64,000 nt of DNA from JACMLD01 sp964245425 (GCA_964245425.1 CAXTMV010000003.1:1-64000), one strand, 5' to 3'. Shown: positions 44,062-54,453, counted from the stretch's first letter. Notes: generated by a model from the sequence alone, not told the origin. Numbers and translations: made by a program.

Positions 44062-46821
44062 ATGTTTAAGCCCTTATTCCTGTGTTTTACGGTGCTTTTA
44101 TTACTGGCAGCTGCCCCCGCCGTACAATGCCAGCAGGGATTACCCAAACTGGTTACCACTGTTGAAGGCATAAAGGAATATGCGCTGTCCAATGGCCTGC
44201 ATGTGCTCCTGGTGCCAGATGCTTCGCAAACCAATCTTATTGTAAACATTGTTTATAAAGTAGGCTCCCGGCACGAAGGTTATGGCGAAACCGGCATGGC
44301 TCACCTGATTGAACACATGTTGTTCAAGCAGTGCGGAAAATTTACAGACATAAAAAAAGCCATTGCCGACAAAGGCGCCTTTGCTAACGGCACCACCTGG
44401 TACGACCGTACCAATTATTACGAAATTTTATCGGCTTCTGATGAAAACCTTCGCTGGGCGCTTGATATGGAAGCAGACCGCATGGTAAACTCAAAAATGC
44501 TGGCGGCAGAACTACAGAAAGAATTCAGTGTAGTGCGCAACGAGTTTGAAATAGGAGAGAACTATCCCAGCCAGGTTTTAAACGAGCGGGTACTTTCCGC
44601 CATGTATCTCTGGCATAACTATGGCAAAAGCACCATCGGCAGCAAGGAAGATATTGAAAGGGTGAAAGCAGAAAGCCTGAAAGTCTTTTACAAAAAATAT
44701 TACCAGCCAGACAATGCCGTGCTGGTGATTGCCGGAAAATTCGACGAAAACAAAGCACTGGCCGAAGTACAGCAGTATTTTGGGCCGATACCCCGCCCCA
44801 CCCGTGTGTTAAAAGCACCGTACACCGTAGAGCCCGAGCAGGATGGCGAAAGAAGTGTACAGCTGCGCCGCACAGGAGACATACAATACATCGGTATGGC
44901 CTACCACACCCCCGCGGTAGCCGATAAAGACTTTGTAGCAAATGACGTGCTCATCGAAATCCTGACCAATAACCCCTCCGGCACATTTTACAAGAAACTG
45001 GTAGACGCCAAACTGGCCAGCAAAGTAAGCGGCTATACACAGACCCTGTACGACCCCGGATTTTCCTACTTTGAAACAGAAGTGCCAAAAGATAAAAACA
45101 TCGACAGCGCAAAGCAGGCACTTTTTCAGGCCGCCGATGCAGTAGGCACCATGACCATTACAGAAGAAGACCTGACCCGCGCCAGGAACAATCGACTGAA
45201 AAACATTGAAAATACCAATAATAAGATTCTCGACCTGTCGATCGGTATCACCGAATACATCGGGGCGGGCGACTGGCGGCTTTGGTTCCTTAACCGCGAT
45301 CGGCTGGAGCAGCTTACCCTGGCCGACGTACAGGCAGCGGCCAAAAAATATTATAAAACATCCAACCGCACCTACGGTGTTTTTATACCCGATGCAGCAC
45401 CCGACCGCACCAAAGTAGCCGAAACACCCGATATTATGCAACTGCTGAACGGGTATAAAGGCAAGGATGTAGCGCAGCAAAAATCGAATTTTGAAAATTC
45501 AATCGAGAACATAAAAAAGAACACCGAATATGGCAGTTTGCCCAATGGCGGCAAATATGCACTGCTGGAAAAACCTACCAAAGGCGATAAGATAGATGCT
45601 ATTGTTACACTCCGGCTGGGCGATGAAAGCAGCCTGATGAATAAAAGTGAGATTGCCGCGGTGACTGCAAAATTGCTGAAGACAGGCACCAGCACCAAAA
45701 CAAAAAAGCAAATTACGGATGAACTGGATCGCATCAAGACAGATATGACAGTGTCTGGTAATGCCAGCGGGGTTACCGTTCGGATCAATACAGACAAACA
45801 AAACCTGCCCGCAGCCCTTACGCTATTGGATGACCTGCTGATGCATCCGAAATTTGACAAAGAAGAGTTTGATAAAATTATTATCGACAGTAAGGCCGAC
45901 TACGAAGCAAACAGAAATGAACCTTCTTCCCTCGCATCGATAAAACTGGCTAAATTAACCAGCCAATATCCAAAGGGACATCCCAACTATGCCCCGGATA
46001 CGGATGAGAGCCTGGCCGCACTGGCCGCTGTGCAACTTGACGATGTAAAGAAATACTATGCTGATTTCTATGGCGGGAATAATTCAATATCAGCTTTTGT
46101 AGGCGAGCTGGACAAACCGCAAATCAAGAATTTTTTACAGCATACACTTGGTGGATGGGCCAGCAAAACGACCTACAGGGAAATTGAAACAAAATACTTT
46201 GATGTGCCCGGCACCGTTCAAACCATTTCTACCCCCGATAAAACCAATGCAGCCCTTTTTGGCGGTATTAACCTGAATATCTCGGAAAAACATGCCGACT
46301 ACCCAGCCATATTTATGGCCAATGAGTTACTGGGTGGTGGTTCCTTTCTTTCATCGCGGATTCCGCAGCGCCTGAGGGAAAAAGAAGGCATGAGTTACGG
46401 TGCAGGAACTTATGTGGGGGCCGAACACAAATACAACGCGGGCAGCTGGGGTGTCTATGCGTTCTTTAACCCGCTGTACCAGCAACGCCTGGATTCTGCC
46501 CTGCACGAGGAAATAACAAAAGCGCGCACCGGGGGGTTTACAGAAGACGAACTGAAAAAATCAGTTAACAGCTGGTTGCAGCAAAACAAAACAGTACTGG
46601 GTGTAAACAATATGCTGGCTGGTATGCTGCGTAGTTACCTGGCGGATGATCGCGACCTGACTGAATTTACAGATTTTGAAAATAAAATAAAAGGCCTGAG
46701 CCTCGCCGCCGTAAATGCAGCCCTGCGTAAATATTTCGACGAATCTAAATTAACCCTGATCTATGCAGGCGATTTTCAAAAGAATAAAACAGGCACCGAC
46801 ACGCGAAAAAAACCATTTTAA
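44062..46821 (+). CDS. M16 zinc metallopeptidase, two-domain, exported
   Basis: 919 residues with a signal peptide (cleavage near AAPAVQCQQ). The first M16 half has the inverted zinc motif H81-LI-E84-H85 and the downstream Glu in EFSVVRNEFE. The second half (from about 480) lacks the motif and is the inactive partner, as in pitrilysin and bacterial PqqL-type proteins. It probably degrades peptides in the periplasm. It lies 40 bases before the next gene and may be cotranscribed with it. Confidence 0.9.
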   Translation: MFKPLFLCFTVLLLLAAAPAVQCQQGLPKLVTTVEGIKEYALSNGLHVLLVPDASQTNLIVNIVYKVGSRHEGYGETGMAHLIEHMLFKQCGKFTDIKKAIADKGAFANGTTWYDRTNYYEILSASDENLRWALDMEADRMVNSKMLAAELQKEFSVVRNEFEIGENYPSQVLNERVLSAMYLWHNYGKSTIGSKEDIERVKAESLKVFYKKYYQPDNAVLVIAGKFDENKALAEVQQYFGPIPRPTRVLKAPYTVEPEQDGERSVQLRRTGDIQYIGMAYHTPAVADKDFVANDVLIEILTNNPSGTFYKKLVDAKLASKVSGYTQTLYDPGFSYFETEVPKDKNIDSAKQALFQAADAVGTMTITEEDLTRARNNRLKNIENTNNKILDLSIGITEYIGAGDWRLWFLNRDRLEQLTLADVQAAAKKYYKTSNRTYGVFIPDAAPDRTKVAETPDIMQLLNGYKGKDVAQQKSNFENSIENIKKNTEYGSLPNGGKYALLEKPTKGDKIDAIVTLRLGDESSLMNKSEIAAVTAKLLKTGTSTKTKKQITDELDRIKTDMTVSGNASGVTVRINTDKQNLPAALTLLDDLLMHPKFDKEEFDKIIIDSKADYEANRNEPSSLASIKLAKLTSQYPKGHPNYAPDTDESLAALAAVQLDDVKKYYADFYGGNNSISAFVGELDKPQIKNFLQHTLGGWASKTTYREIETKYFDVPGTVQTISTPDKTNAALFGGINLNISEKHADYPAIFMANELLGGGSFLSSRIPQRLREKEGMSYGAGTYVGAEHKYNAGSWGVYAFFNPLYQQRLDSALHEEITKARTGGFTEDELKKSVNSWLQQNKTVLGVNNMLAGMLRSYLADDRDLTEFTDFENKIKGLSLAAVNAALRKYFDESKLTLIYAGDFQKNKTGTDTRKKPF

Positions 46822-46861
46822 ACAATATTCTTTGCAGCCGTAAACCAAACAGGGCGTTTCT

Positions 46862-47710
46862 ATGAGGGCTTTATGTTGTATCGTATCATTGCTGCTGATG
46901 GCGGATTCTTATGCCAATGAGATCGATAAACTCCACAGCAATGCGGATGTCAGCAATTTTTTAATTAAACGGATCAGCAAACAATTCAAAGAACAGCCGG
47001 TGCTGGAAAACAATACAGCACAGACTGATACGGCTGCCTTTAGCAGAAACAGTTTTTTTAAAACAGATATAGATAACAACCAGCTTACTGACTTAATTAT
47101 CTATGGTAATAAATTAATGGTGATTCTTGACAAAGGAAACAACGATTACCAGGTCCGATACCTCGACAGGGGGCCCTATCTGCCCAGGAGTGCAGACCTG
47201 ATTTTCATTGATACCGCAGCCACACCCAAAAAAATAGTTGTACGGCAATTTAAAAATGAAATAAGCCAGTACGATACCCTGGTCTACCTGTTCAACAGCT
47301 TTATCGAATACAACCGGCACCCGCTCGAAACCCTTGTTTTTGAACAGGTACATTTCGCCACCAGCCGCTGCCTGGGAGAATGCCCGGTTTTCCAGATGAC
47401 GATTCGCAAAGACAGGGCTGCTGCATACAATGCAATGCTTTTTAATGAGCTCACCGGTAACTTTATCGGTACCATTCCGCAAAATGAGTTTGATGAACTG
47501 CTGCAACTGCTGAAATACATCAACCCAGACCAGGTAAAAGATGCCTATTCTGTAAACTGGACCGATGATCAGACTGCTTTTACCAAAATAACATTCAATG
47601 GCCGGTCAAAAGTGATCAGGGATTATGGCCGGCTGGGTACTTATGGGTTGGGTATCCTATACCTGAAATTCCTGCGGTGGCGGACCAGTGTAGACTGGTC
47701 GGAACAATAA
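46862..47710 (+). CDS. Exported protein with DUF6438-like domain
   Basis: 282 residues. A short signal peptide (MRALCCIVSLLLMADSYA) is followed by a region that holds a DIDNNQLTDLIIYG repeat of the FG-GAP or VCBS type (about 62-75). From about 163 a DUF6438-like domain is seen (VHFATSRCLGECPVFQMTIR, with Cys-x3-CPxF). The two Cys residues (RCLGECP) could form a disulfide. Function is unknown. It follows the M16 peptidase by 40 bases on the same strand and is ended by a strong hairpin. Confidence 0.7.
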   Translation: MRALCCIVSLLLMADSYANEIDKLHSNADVSNFLIKRISKQFKEQPVLENNTAQTDTAAFSRNSFFKTDIDNNQLTDLIIYGNKLMVILDKGNNDYQVRYLDRGPYLPRSADLIFIDTAATPKKIVVRQFKNEISQYDTLVYLFNSFIEYNRHPLETLVFEQVHFATSRCLGECPVFQMTIRKDRAAAYNAMLFNELTGNFIGTIPQNEFDELLQLLKYINPDQVKDAYSVNWTDDQTAFTKITFNGRSKVIRDYGRLGTYGLGILYLKFLRWRTSVDWSEQ

Positions 47711-47730
47711 TTCAAAAGTAACAGTTCAAA

Positions 47731-47790
47731 ATTCAACAATCAAAAAGCCTTGGCCAGATCATCCGGGCTAAGGCTTTTTGATTGTTGAAT
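47731..47790. terminator. Bidirectional terminator between convergent genes
   Basis: ATTCAACAATCAAAAAGCCT (from 47731) pairs with AGGCTTTTTGATTGTTGAAT (to 47790). The stem is long and contains AAAAAG/CTTTTT. It lies between the stops of the DUF6438 gene and the acyltransferase gene. Confidence 0.8.
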
Positions 47791-47804
47791 GGATATTGTT
47801 GAAT

Positions 47805-48926
47805 TTACACCCGGACATATATTTTTTTGCGATCCAGCACATAGCCTACGCTCCAGCAAAAAAGCATCCAGGCAATGGCAAACAGCAGTGCACCGGTATA
47901 GTCGCCGGCCATTCTGAAGACATTTATATACAGCCATCCACCCAGTGTCATTTTGCCAACGGGTATCATGTACAGAATAGTGGCGCCAAGTTCGCTTACC
48001 AGGTAAATAAATAAGGGATTCTTGCCGAATATTTCAAAGAAAGGCGTCCAGGCCCGCATCTGTAAGAATTCAATTACATAAATGATGGCCGATAAAATAA
48101 TGCAGTCGAGCCCCACCGTATATAATACAAAAGAACTGGTCCAGAGTTTTTTATTGATGGGGAGGAAAAAATTCCAGCACCAGGCAATAAAAACGAGCGA
48201 AAAGCCGGCCAGTAACAGTTTGGCAAGGCCTTCGTAACTGGTTCCCTTTTTCTGTACAAACTGTCCGGCCACAAAACCGGCAACCACGTTACCTACGGCG
48301 GGCAGGGTGCCCAGCCAGCCTTCCGGGTCAAAAGCAAAACCTTCACCATGGTACAGGTGGGCCTCTCCCATCAGCCATTTGTCGAAACGCAAACCAATAT
48401 TACCGGTGATGGTTAATTCATTACCGGTTTCCCCCAGCCAGATCAAAAGGCCCCAGTAAAACAACAATAAGGCCACGGCTGTATAAACAACTGTTTTTGG
48501 TTTAAGGTAGTAAAATGAAAAAGCAGCGATGCCATAACATAGGGCAATGCGTTGCAATACGCCCAGTATTCTTGTTTGCGATAACGGGAATGATATGATA
48601 TGGTTGGCGCGGTCTAACCTGAAAAAGGGAAACCAGTACAGCAGGTAACCCAGTAGAAAAATAAGGAAGCTGCGTTTAAGTATTTTACCAATTACATTGG
48701 CCTGTGTTTTTGTTTGCCATTTCAGCATTACAAAACTCATGGCATTTCCCACCGCAAACAGGAAAGATGGAAATACCAGGTCGGTGGGTGTAAAACCATG
48801 CCAGGCGGCATGCTGCAGGGGAGAGAAAGTGGTGGCGCCGTTACCGGAGGTATTTACGATGATCATAAAACAAACGGTAATGCCCCTGAATACATCGAGT
48901 GCCGGAAACCGCGGAGAAGATGACAT
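47805..48926 (-). CDS. Heparan-alpha-glucosaminide acetyltransferase-like membrane protein (NagX/DUF5009)
   Basis: 373 residues with about ten membrane segments. The N-terminus LDVFRGITVCFMIIVNTSGN and HAAWHGFTPTDLVFPSFLFA are the family hallmark; the conserved His and Asp residues there carry acetyl transfer in the human HGSNAT homologue. In Bacteroidota such proteins are often linked to amino-sugar use. It is a single gene, convergent with the DUF6438 gene and divergent from the hydrolase gene across palindromic copy C. The true substrate is not known. Confidence 0.87.
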   Translation of the reverse strand: MSSSPRFPALDVFRGITVCFMIIVNTSGNGATTFSPLQHAAWHGFTPTDLVFPSFLFAVGNAMSFVMLKWQTKTQANVIGKILKRSFLIFLLGYLLYWFPFFRLDRANHIISFPLSQTRILGVLQRIALCYGIAAFSFYYLKPKTVVYTAVALLLFYWGLLIWLGETGNELTITGNIGLRFDKWLMGEAHLYHGEGFAFDPEGWLGTLPAVGNVVAGFVAGQFVQKKGTSYEGLAKLLLAGFSLVFIAWCWNFFLPINKKLWTSSFVLYTVGLDCIILSAIIYVIEFLQMRAWTPFFEIFGKNPLFIYLVSELGATILYMIPVGKMTLGGWLYINVFRMAGDYTGALLFAIAWMLFCWSVGYVLDRKKIYVRV

Positions 48927-48969
48927 GTATATTTTTTTATGTAACCGAATGTAATCAATTTATGATAAG

Positions 48970-49046
48970 GGCTAAAAGAACAACGTGAAAAAGAGTGTGC
49001 GATGCATTGCGGGTCGCGCACTCTTTTTCTCCTTATACGCTTAGCC
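48970..49046. repeat. Palindromic intergenic element, copy C
   Basis: Arms of 33 bases (48970-49002 and 49014-49046) pair with 11 bases between. They begin GGCTAAAAGAAC and, read from the other end, GGCTAAGCGTATAAGGAG, and both contain GAAAAAGAGTG and GCGA. These are the outer parts of copies A, B and D. It lies between divergent genes, so it is not simply a terminator. Confidence 0.65.
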
Positions 49047-49149
49047 TCTTTTTTCCTTTGTGCTCTTACCTCCTCCCCGGGGGAAATTATAAGATAATAA
49101 CGGCAGCTGGCAATATCTCTTTACCTTGGCGTAATAAAAAATCCTTTGT

Positions 49150-50168
49150 ATGACCAAAAAATGGTTATTGGCCATACCGGTGGTGGCGGCCATCGGTTAC
49201 CTGGCCGGCCCCAGCCCGGCTACCCCGAAGTATAATAAAGACATGCCCCAGGTGCCTGCCGGCGCCGCTCAGCTGGAGGCTTATATAAAAGCAAATGAAG
49301 CGGAGCATAAACTGAAACCTGATAACGAAGCCAGAATTGTCTGGGCCAATGATTCGGTCAAGGGTAAGACAGCCTTTTCCATTGTATACCNNNNNNNNNN
49401 GTATACCTGCATGGGTTTTCCGCTTCGCAGGCGGAGGGTGATCCTGTTCACAAATACATGGCGGCCCGCTTTGGCTGCAACCTCTATCTTTCCAGGCTGG
49501 CAGAACATGGTATCGATACTACAGAACCCATGATGAACCTGACGGCTGATAGAAACTGGGAGTCGGTTAAACAGGCGCTGGCCATTGCAAAGCAAATTGG
49601 CAATAAGGTAATTGTAATGGGTACTTCTACCGGTGGCACCAATGCGCTGCAACTGGCGGCGGCCTACCCGGGCGATGTGGCCGCATTGATATTGCTATCG
49701 CCCAATATTGCCATCAATAACGATAAGGCCTACCTGCTGAACAACCATTGGGGTGTTCAGCTGGCGCATATGGTAACCGGGCATGATCACAATGAGTCGG
49801 CAGATTCTGTGTATCCGCTGATCAATAAATATTGGTATAACCGTTATCCTTTTGAAGGCACCGCGGCTTTGCAGGAAATAATTGAAACCGCTATGCTGCC
49901 GGAAACTTTTTCAAAAGTGCAGGCGCCTACGCTTCTTTTGTATTACTATAAAGATCAAATACACCAGGATAGTACAGTAAAAGTTGATGCGATGCTGAAA
50001 ATGTTTGATGAACTGGGCACAGCGCCGGCGCTTAAGCGGAAGCAGGCCATGCCCAATGCCGGCACCCATGTAATTGGCTCTTACCTGAAATCGCACGATG
50101 TAGAGGGGGTAGAAAAGCAGGTGGCCCTGTTTATGCAGGAAATATTGCACATGCGGCCGGTGAATTAA
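49150..50168 (+). CDS. Alpha/beta-hydrolase, split by an assembly gap
   Basis: The frame starts at 49150 (MTKKWLLAIPVVAAIGYLAG, signal or anchor helix) and meets ten N at 49391. Both sides of the gap carry GTATACC; merging this overlap (removing 17 bases) keeps the frame and yields IVYLHGFSASQAEGDP, an oxyanion-hole motif, giving 333 residues. The rest has GTSTGGT (nucleophile Ser), LLSPN and a C-terminal NAGTHVIGS with the likely catalytic His. It looks like an intact lipase/esterase-like enzyme of unknown substrate. The gap is most likely an assembly artefact, not a mutation. Confidence 0.85.
49391..49400. other. Assembly gap (10 N) inside the hydrolase gene
   Basis: GTATACC stands directly before (49384-49390) and after (49401-49407) the N run. 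Collapsing to one copy restores the reading frame of the alpha/beta-hydrolase. Confidence 0.9.
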
Positions 50169-50256
50169 TTGATTGGCCGGGCGGTTGACAGGTAGTTTGC
50201 AAACCAACTTATACCTGACACCCGATCCCTTACACACTATTCCCTTCCGCCCGATA

Positions 50257-50307
50257 CCCTGATACTAAAATACCCCCGGCATGCCCGGGGGTATTTTAGT
50301 ATCAGGG
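50257..50307. terminator. Bidirectional terminator, perfect 23-base stem
   Basis: The arms 50257-50279 and 50285-50307 are exact inverted copies around a 5-base loop CATGC. The core is TACCCCCGG/CCGGGGGTA with flanking TAAAA/TTTTA. It separates the hydrolase gene from the convergent T9SS esterase gene. Confidence 0.85.
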
Positions 50308-50321
50308 TGGTTGGTATTATA

Positions 50322-53300
50322 TTAACGTTCTCTGATAAATTTCTTTGTAACCACTTCATCGTTCAGCTGCACCTGCACCAGGTAAATACCGGGAGGTACA
50401 GTGGAGATATTAAGGTTGAGCAGGTTATTTCCGGTTGAGAGGTTTACATTTTCATGCAGTATCACTTTTCCATCTACACCCATTACCTGTATATTGGTTT
50501 TGCTGCTTTGCTGAACAGATACGGCCAGTACCAGTGTAGAACCTACTACGGGATTGGGCCTAACCTGTACATTGGCGCCGGTGCTGGAAATCCGCACAGA
50601 CTTGATATCGCTGTAGCCGTTGTTGCCATCCTTATCGGTTCTGCGTATCCGGTAGTAGTGCAGGCCCGGAGCAAGTGATGCGTCTGTATAGGTATAATCA
50701 TTTTCGGCCGTACCGTTCTTGGCAGCCACCGTACCTACCGGTGAGAAGCTGACACCGTTAAAAGAATGCTCAACAGTATAGGTATCAACGTTTACTTCGT
50801 TGGCTGTTTTCCAGTTCAGCAATGCATTGCTGTTTACGGCTGTTACCGTAAAGCCCAGCCATGTCGCAGGCAATGCCACATTTAAGTTATTGGTGATGAC
50901 CGTAAATACGGCACCATCTACCAGCGTTACGCCGTTAAAATAGATTTTTTTGTTTGAAATGGCGCTGGCAGAGAAAAAGGAAACCGTACCGGAATAGGTG
51001 GTATCACCTGAGTTGGAAATCAACAAGGCATAACTGGATGGGTCAATACCTGTCTGTTTACCCAATCCTGTCGTATCAAAACTTAATATCACAGCACCCA
51101 CCAGGCCGGTATTCTTAACTTTCCAGTTCCGGGTGATGCGCATGCTGCCCTGTGTAACGGGGCTGCCTTCTCCAGGCTGAATCATTTTCTGCGCCAGTGA
51201 GTTTCCATTGTTCCCGATCATCAGGAACTGTTTGTCTTTGAATATGGTGTTGGAAGTAAGTACCAGGTTTCCTTTGGCAACCTGGCCGGTGCCATCGCCA
51301 CTGCCGGAATTCATGCTGTTTGATATTTCCTGCGTAAGGCCGGAAGCGCTGTCGGTTCCGATACCAAATACGTCTACCTGGAAAAAGGGATTAGCAGTCC
51401 AGAAAGCCAGCGTGCTGTCTGAAGAAGTATAATTTACCGGTGCAGCTTTGGTGCCCAGTGTAGTACCATATTTTAAAGCCAGGTAAGATTCTATCCTGTT
51501 CTGTGTTAAACTGGTAATGTTTGAATCCTGCACATACACAATTTCTGCAACAGAAGCATCCAGGGTTGTAACAGTACCGGTGGTGGGGAAAATATCTTTA
51601 CCGATATACAAATTACTACTGTCTCCCTTGAAAGTGGTGTTTGAAGCGCCTGTTTTTACAACAACGCCATTCTTACGGATGTCTTGTGTATTACCGGCAC
51701 TGATACCTATGCCATTGTTATTCTTGCTGAATGTCCACAAGGCAGGTTTATTCAGTTCTACCTGGCCGCTTGATGTGCCAATAGCCGCCCCTGATCCGTT
51801 ACCTGCATACCAGCTCATTGAACCATTCGTCTCTGCATTGATGCGAAGGCCGCCGACGTTCTGGCTTTCTGTAAACAGGATGCCTGCCTGCGAGAGGGAG
51901 TTGAAGTTGGCAACTATATAAGCGGAAGCGGCGCTATGGGTAATACCCTTACCAGACAAGCCGCCAATAATCGACATGAACTTTCTGTTAGCGGTATTAT
52001 AGGAAACAACCGGGTTAAAATTGATGCTATTAGACGCGTTGCTTCTTAAAGCGGGCTGATGACTGATGGTATCCTGCAGCAGGTTGCCATTATTATTCAA
52101 TACAATATTGTTCCATACACCCACTGAGCTGCTGTCGTAGCCGCCAATGGCATCGGCTTTGTTCCATAAGGCCGGGCTGGCGAAAGTACCGCCTGGAGAA
52201 ACCGGTTTGGAATATTTTACCAGCGATATTTCATCTATCGCGAAATCATTGCCATTGCCATCGATGGTGCTGTCCAGCAATCCCAGCTGGGCAAACGTGT
52301 TGTTGCCGGAATTCCAGATATACGTGTATTTCTTCCAGCTCAGGTTACCGGTGCTGATCACCTTGATGCTGCTTGGTTTTACTACCTGGTCGTTAATGGT
52401 AGCGGTAATAACTGCATTGGGTGCATCCGGCATCAGGTATGCATTGGAATGGTTGGCCAGGTAAAAGCTATAAACGTAAGTTGTATTCTGGGCAACGGAA
52501 GGAGGCTGGTAGGTGCGCCATACCTGGTCGCCGGCATGGTATACGCAACTGCTGCTGGAGCTGGTGGAATGATACAGGAATCGGCGGCCCTGTACACCGC
52601 TGGCATCCTGCGTAATCGTTTCGGTACTATTCACCATGATACCATCCAGGCAGGTCATGTTCTGGTATTTATAGTTGGAACCACCTTGTCCGTTTGCATT
52701 CAATGCCTGGTAAGCTTCGGCATTGGTAGGGGGCACCAGGAACTCGAAATGCTCTGAAAACGCGGTATCAACCGAACATTTTTTGGAATTGATAACAACG
52801 GGGTTGGGCGTCCAGGCAGACCAGTCGGATGTGGCGGTGCGCTTAAAACGTACGCGGTATTGACCGGCCTGGCTGGCCAGGTAAGTATTTGAGGCGCTCA
52901 TTTGCACATCGTTGAAACCACTGCCCGTGTTCAACTGCCACTCATATAGACTAAAGCCGGTGCTCAGACCCAATTTGGTAGAAAACGGTGCGCTATCGCA
53001 GAAGGAAGAATTGCCAAAATATACCAGTGGCTGGGCTTTGTGGGCACTGTTACAGACAGTACTTAATATTAAACGGTTGTAAATATCGGTCTCGTTCCAC
53101 TGCTGTTCCCAGGTATCATGGGGCAGGTTGGCGTACAAACCAAAATATACATTGCCACCGTGTACGGAAATGGTATCGCGGCATTTTAAAAAGGTAGAGG
53201 GGTCTGAAGGAGCAGGGTCATTACCACCTGATGTCATCCAGATAGGAATATGAACCAAGGAATCAATACCTCCCAGGTTATCGCCCAGCAGTTCAGGACT

Positions 53301-53981
53301 GGCGGATACCACGCTTGCAATACGCCGCGGAAAAGATTTGGCATAAACAATAGAACCAACACCGCCGGCAGAAAGGCCCATGGCAACAACCCGGTCAGGA
53401 TCAAGTCCGTTGTACTTGGTTAAGGTATCCATTACCATATTAAGGTTCTGGAGTGAGTTATTAGTAACGTTCCAGGCAGTAGAATTATCATATAACTGGG
53501 CGAACAATAAAAAGCCGTTCCATTCTCCAGCATTAATGCGTTGTTCAAAAAGCTGGGCACCCCAGTAAAGCTGGTCCTGGTTTTCTCTATTTACCAGGTT
53601 GGTTACCCCATTGTATACATTACTTGGGTAATTGGTGGGGGTTGCTTCGCCGGCACCGTGCAGGAAAACCACGATGGGGTACTTGGTAGTGGCGTTGTTG
53701 GCCGGATTGTACCCGTTGGGGAAACGCAGCCGGAACGAAGTACCATTAATACGGTAGCTTTTAAAATTGGTCTGGTTAAAGCCAATACGATTTTTTTGGG
53801 TAGGATCATGTACCCATTTCTGAATAGAATCCGTGCCCGTTGGGCGGGGATTGAGACTGTCTCCGACAGGTCTGTGGCTGTTGTAGACATGGTCCCCATC
53901 GTTCGGCGTCATTACATTCTGCGCCATCGAAACACCCGAAATAAACAGAACTGAAAACAGGAAGAGTAAACGCTGGTACAT
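50322..53981 (-). CDS. Large secreted esterase with DUF8202-like and T9SS sorting domains
   Basis: 1219 residues. A signal peptide (cleavage after SMAQ, residue 21) is followed by a PHB-depolymerase-like alpha/beta-hydrolase (about 80-310): YPIVVFLHGAGE, Ser204 in MGLSAGGVGS, His288 in NLPHDTWEQ. Ig-like and jelly-roll regions follow (about 310-620), a LamG-like region, then DUF8202-like sequence (QNRIESYLALKYGTTLG, VDVFGIGTDSASGLTQE). A fibronectin-like domain (LNWKTANEVNVDTYTVEHSF) and a T9SS type A tail (VRPNPVVGS to KKFIRER) end it. It is secreted or surface-bound and probably cuts esters in a polymer. Confidence 0.87.
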   Translation of the reverse strand: MYQRLLFLFSVLFISGVSMAQNVMTPNDGDHVYNSHRPVGDSLNPRPTGTDSIQKWVHDPTQKNRIGFNQTNFKSYRINGTSFRLRFPNGYNPANNATTKYPIVVFLHGAGEATPTNYPSNVYNGVTNLVNRENQDQLYWGAQLFEQRINAGEWNGFLLFAQLYDNSTAWNVTNNSLQNLNMVMDTLTKYNGLDPDRVVAMGLSAGGVGSIVYAKSFPRRIASVVSASPELLGDNLGGIDSLVHIPIWMTSGGNDPAPSDPSTFLKCRDTISVHGGNVYFGLYANLPHDTWEQQWNETDIYNRLILSTVCNSAHKAQPLVYFGNSSFCDSAPFSTKLGLSTGFSLYEWQLNTGSGFNDVQMSASNTYLASQAGQYRVRFKRTATSDWSAWTPNPVVINSKKCSVDTAFSEHFEFLVPPTNAEAYQALNANGQGGSNYKYQNMTCLDGIMVNSTETITQDASGVQGRRFLYHSTSSSSSCVYHAGDQVWRTYQPPSVAQNTTYVYSFYLANHSNAYLMPDAPNAVITATINDQVVKPSSIKVISTGNLSWKKYTYIWNSGNNTFAQLGLLDSTIDGNGNDFAIDEISLVKYSKPVSPGGTFASPALWNKADAIGGYDSSSVGVWNNIVLNNNGNLLQDTISHQPALRSNASNSINFNPVVSYNTANRKFMSIIGGLSGKGITHSAASAYIVANFNSLSQAGILFTESQNVGGLRINAETNGSMSWYAGNGSGAAIGTSSGQVELNKPALWTFSKNNNGIGISAGNTQDIRKNGVVVKTGASNTTFKGDSSNLYIGKDIFPTTGTVTTLDASVAEIVYVQDSNITSLTQNRIESYLALKYGTTLGTKAAPVNYTSSDSTLAFWTANPFFQVDVFGIGTDSASGLTQEISNSMNSGSGDGTGQVAKGNLVLTSNTIFKDKQFLMIGNNGNSLAQKMIQPGEGSPVTQGSMRITRNWKVKNTGLVGAVILSFDTTGLGKQTGIDPSSYALLISNSGDTTYSGTVSFFSASAISNKKIYFNGVTLVDGAVFTVITNNLNVALPATWLGFTVTAVNSNALLNWKTANEVNVDTYTVEHSFNGVSFSPVGTVAAKNGTAENDYTYTDASLAPGLHYYRIRRTDKDGNNGYSDIKSVRISSTGANVQVRPNPVVGSTLVLAVSVQQSSKTNIQVMGVDGKVILHENVNLSTGNNLLNLNISTVPPGIYLVQVQLNDEVVTKKFIRER

Positions 53982-54453
53982 AAACTAAATGTTTCTTTTA
54001 ATAATTACAGGAGTAATAGGCAGTGGTGATCCGAAGGATGTGGTGGAGGTAGTCCGAAGGATGGAATTGAATTAAAGAAACCAGCTTTTAGAGGATATTA
54101 AACAAAGTTGTATATGTAGGCTTTGTTCGCAGGCAATCAGTGAAGTCTTAAGCGCTTATAAGCAAGACATTCCTGTTATTGGGATAGTAAAGCTATAAAT
54201 AAAAACGAAAGATCAAAAGCCTTTCTAAACAATTTTACATCCATTAGACGGATTATGGGCGCAAAGGGTTGGCTACTATGCTCTAAAAATTGGGAATGTG
54301 TACAAAAAAAATGCTGATAAAAGCAAAAAAAGCGGCAGGCAATCAAAATAGTATCGCTAAAACAGCCCGAAACAGGGCGTCTCCTGCAATATTAAAAAAA
54401 AATCAATGATTCAGGCATATTTCTTTTCGTTAATTTGGCGGCAAAAGCTTGTT
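53982..54453. other. Gene-free region between divergent genes
   Basis: This A+T-rich stretch must hold the promoters of the T9SS esterase (minus) and fabH (plus) genes. TCCGAAGGATG occurs twice near 54030 and 54055 as a short direct repeat. TTAATTTG at 54430-54437 resembles a -7 box for fabH (seven of eight positions). CAACTTTG on the minus strand near 54105 is a similar candidate for the esterase. No gene is seen. Confidence 0.4.

Noticed and set aside
44809..45480. 223-codon minus-strand frame inside the M16 peptidase gene
   Set aside because: Shadow frame; the plus strand encodes the HxxEH peptidase.
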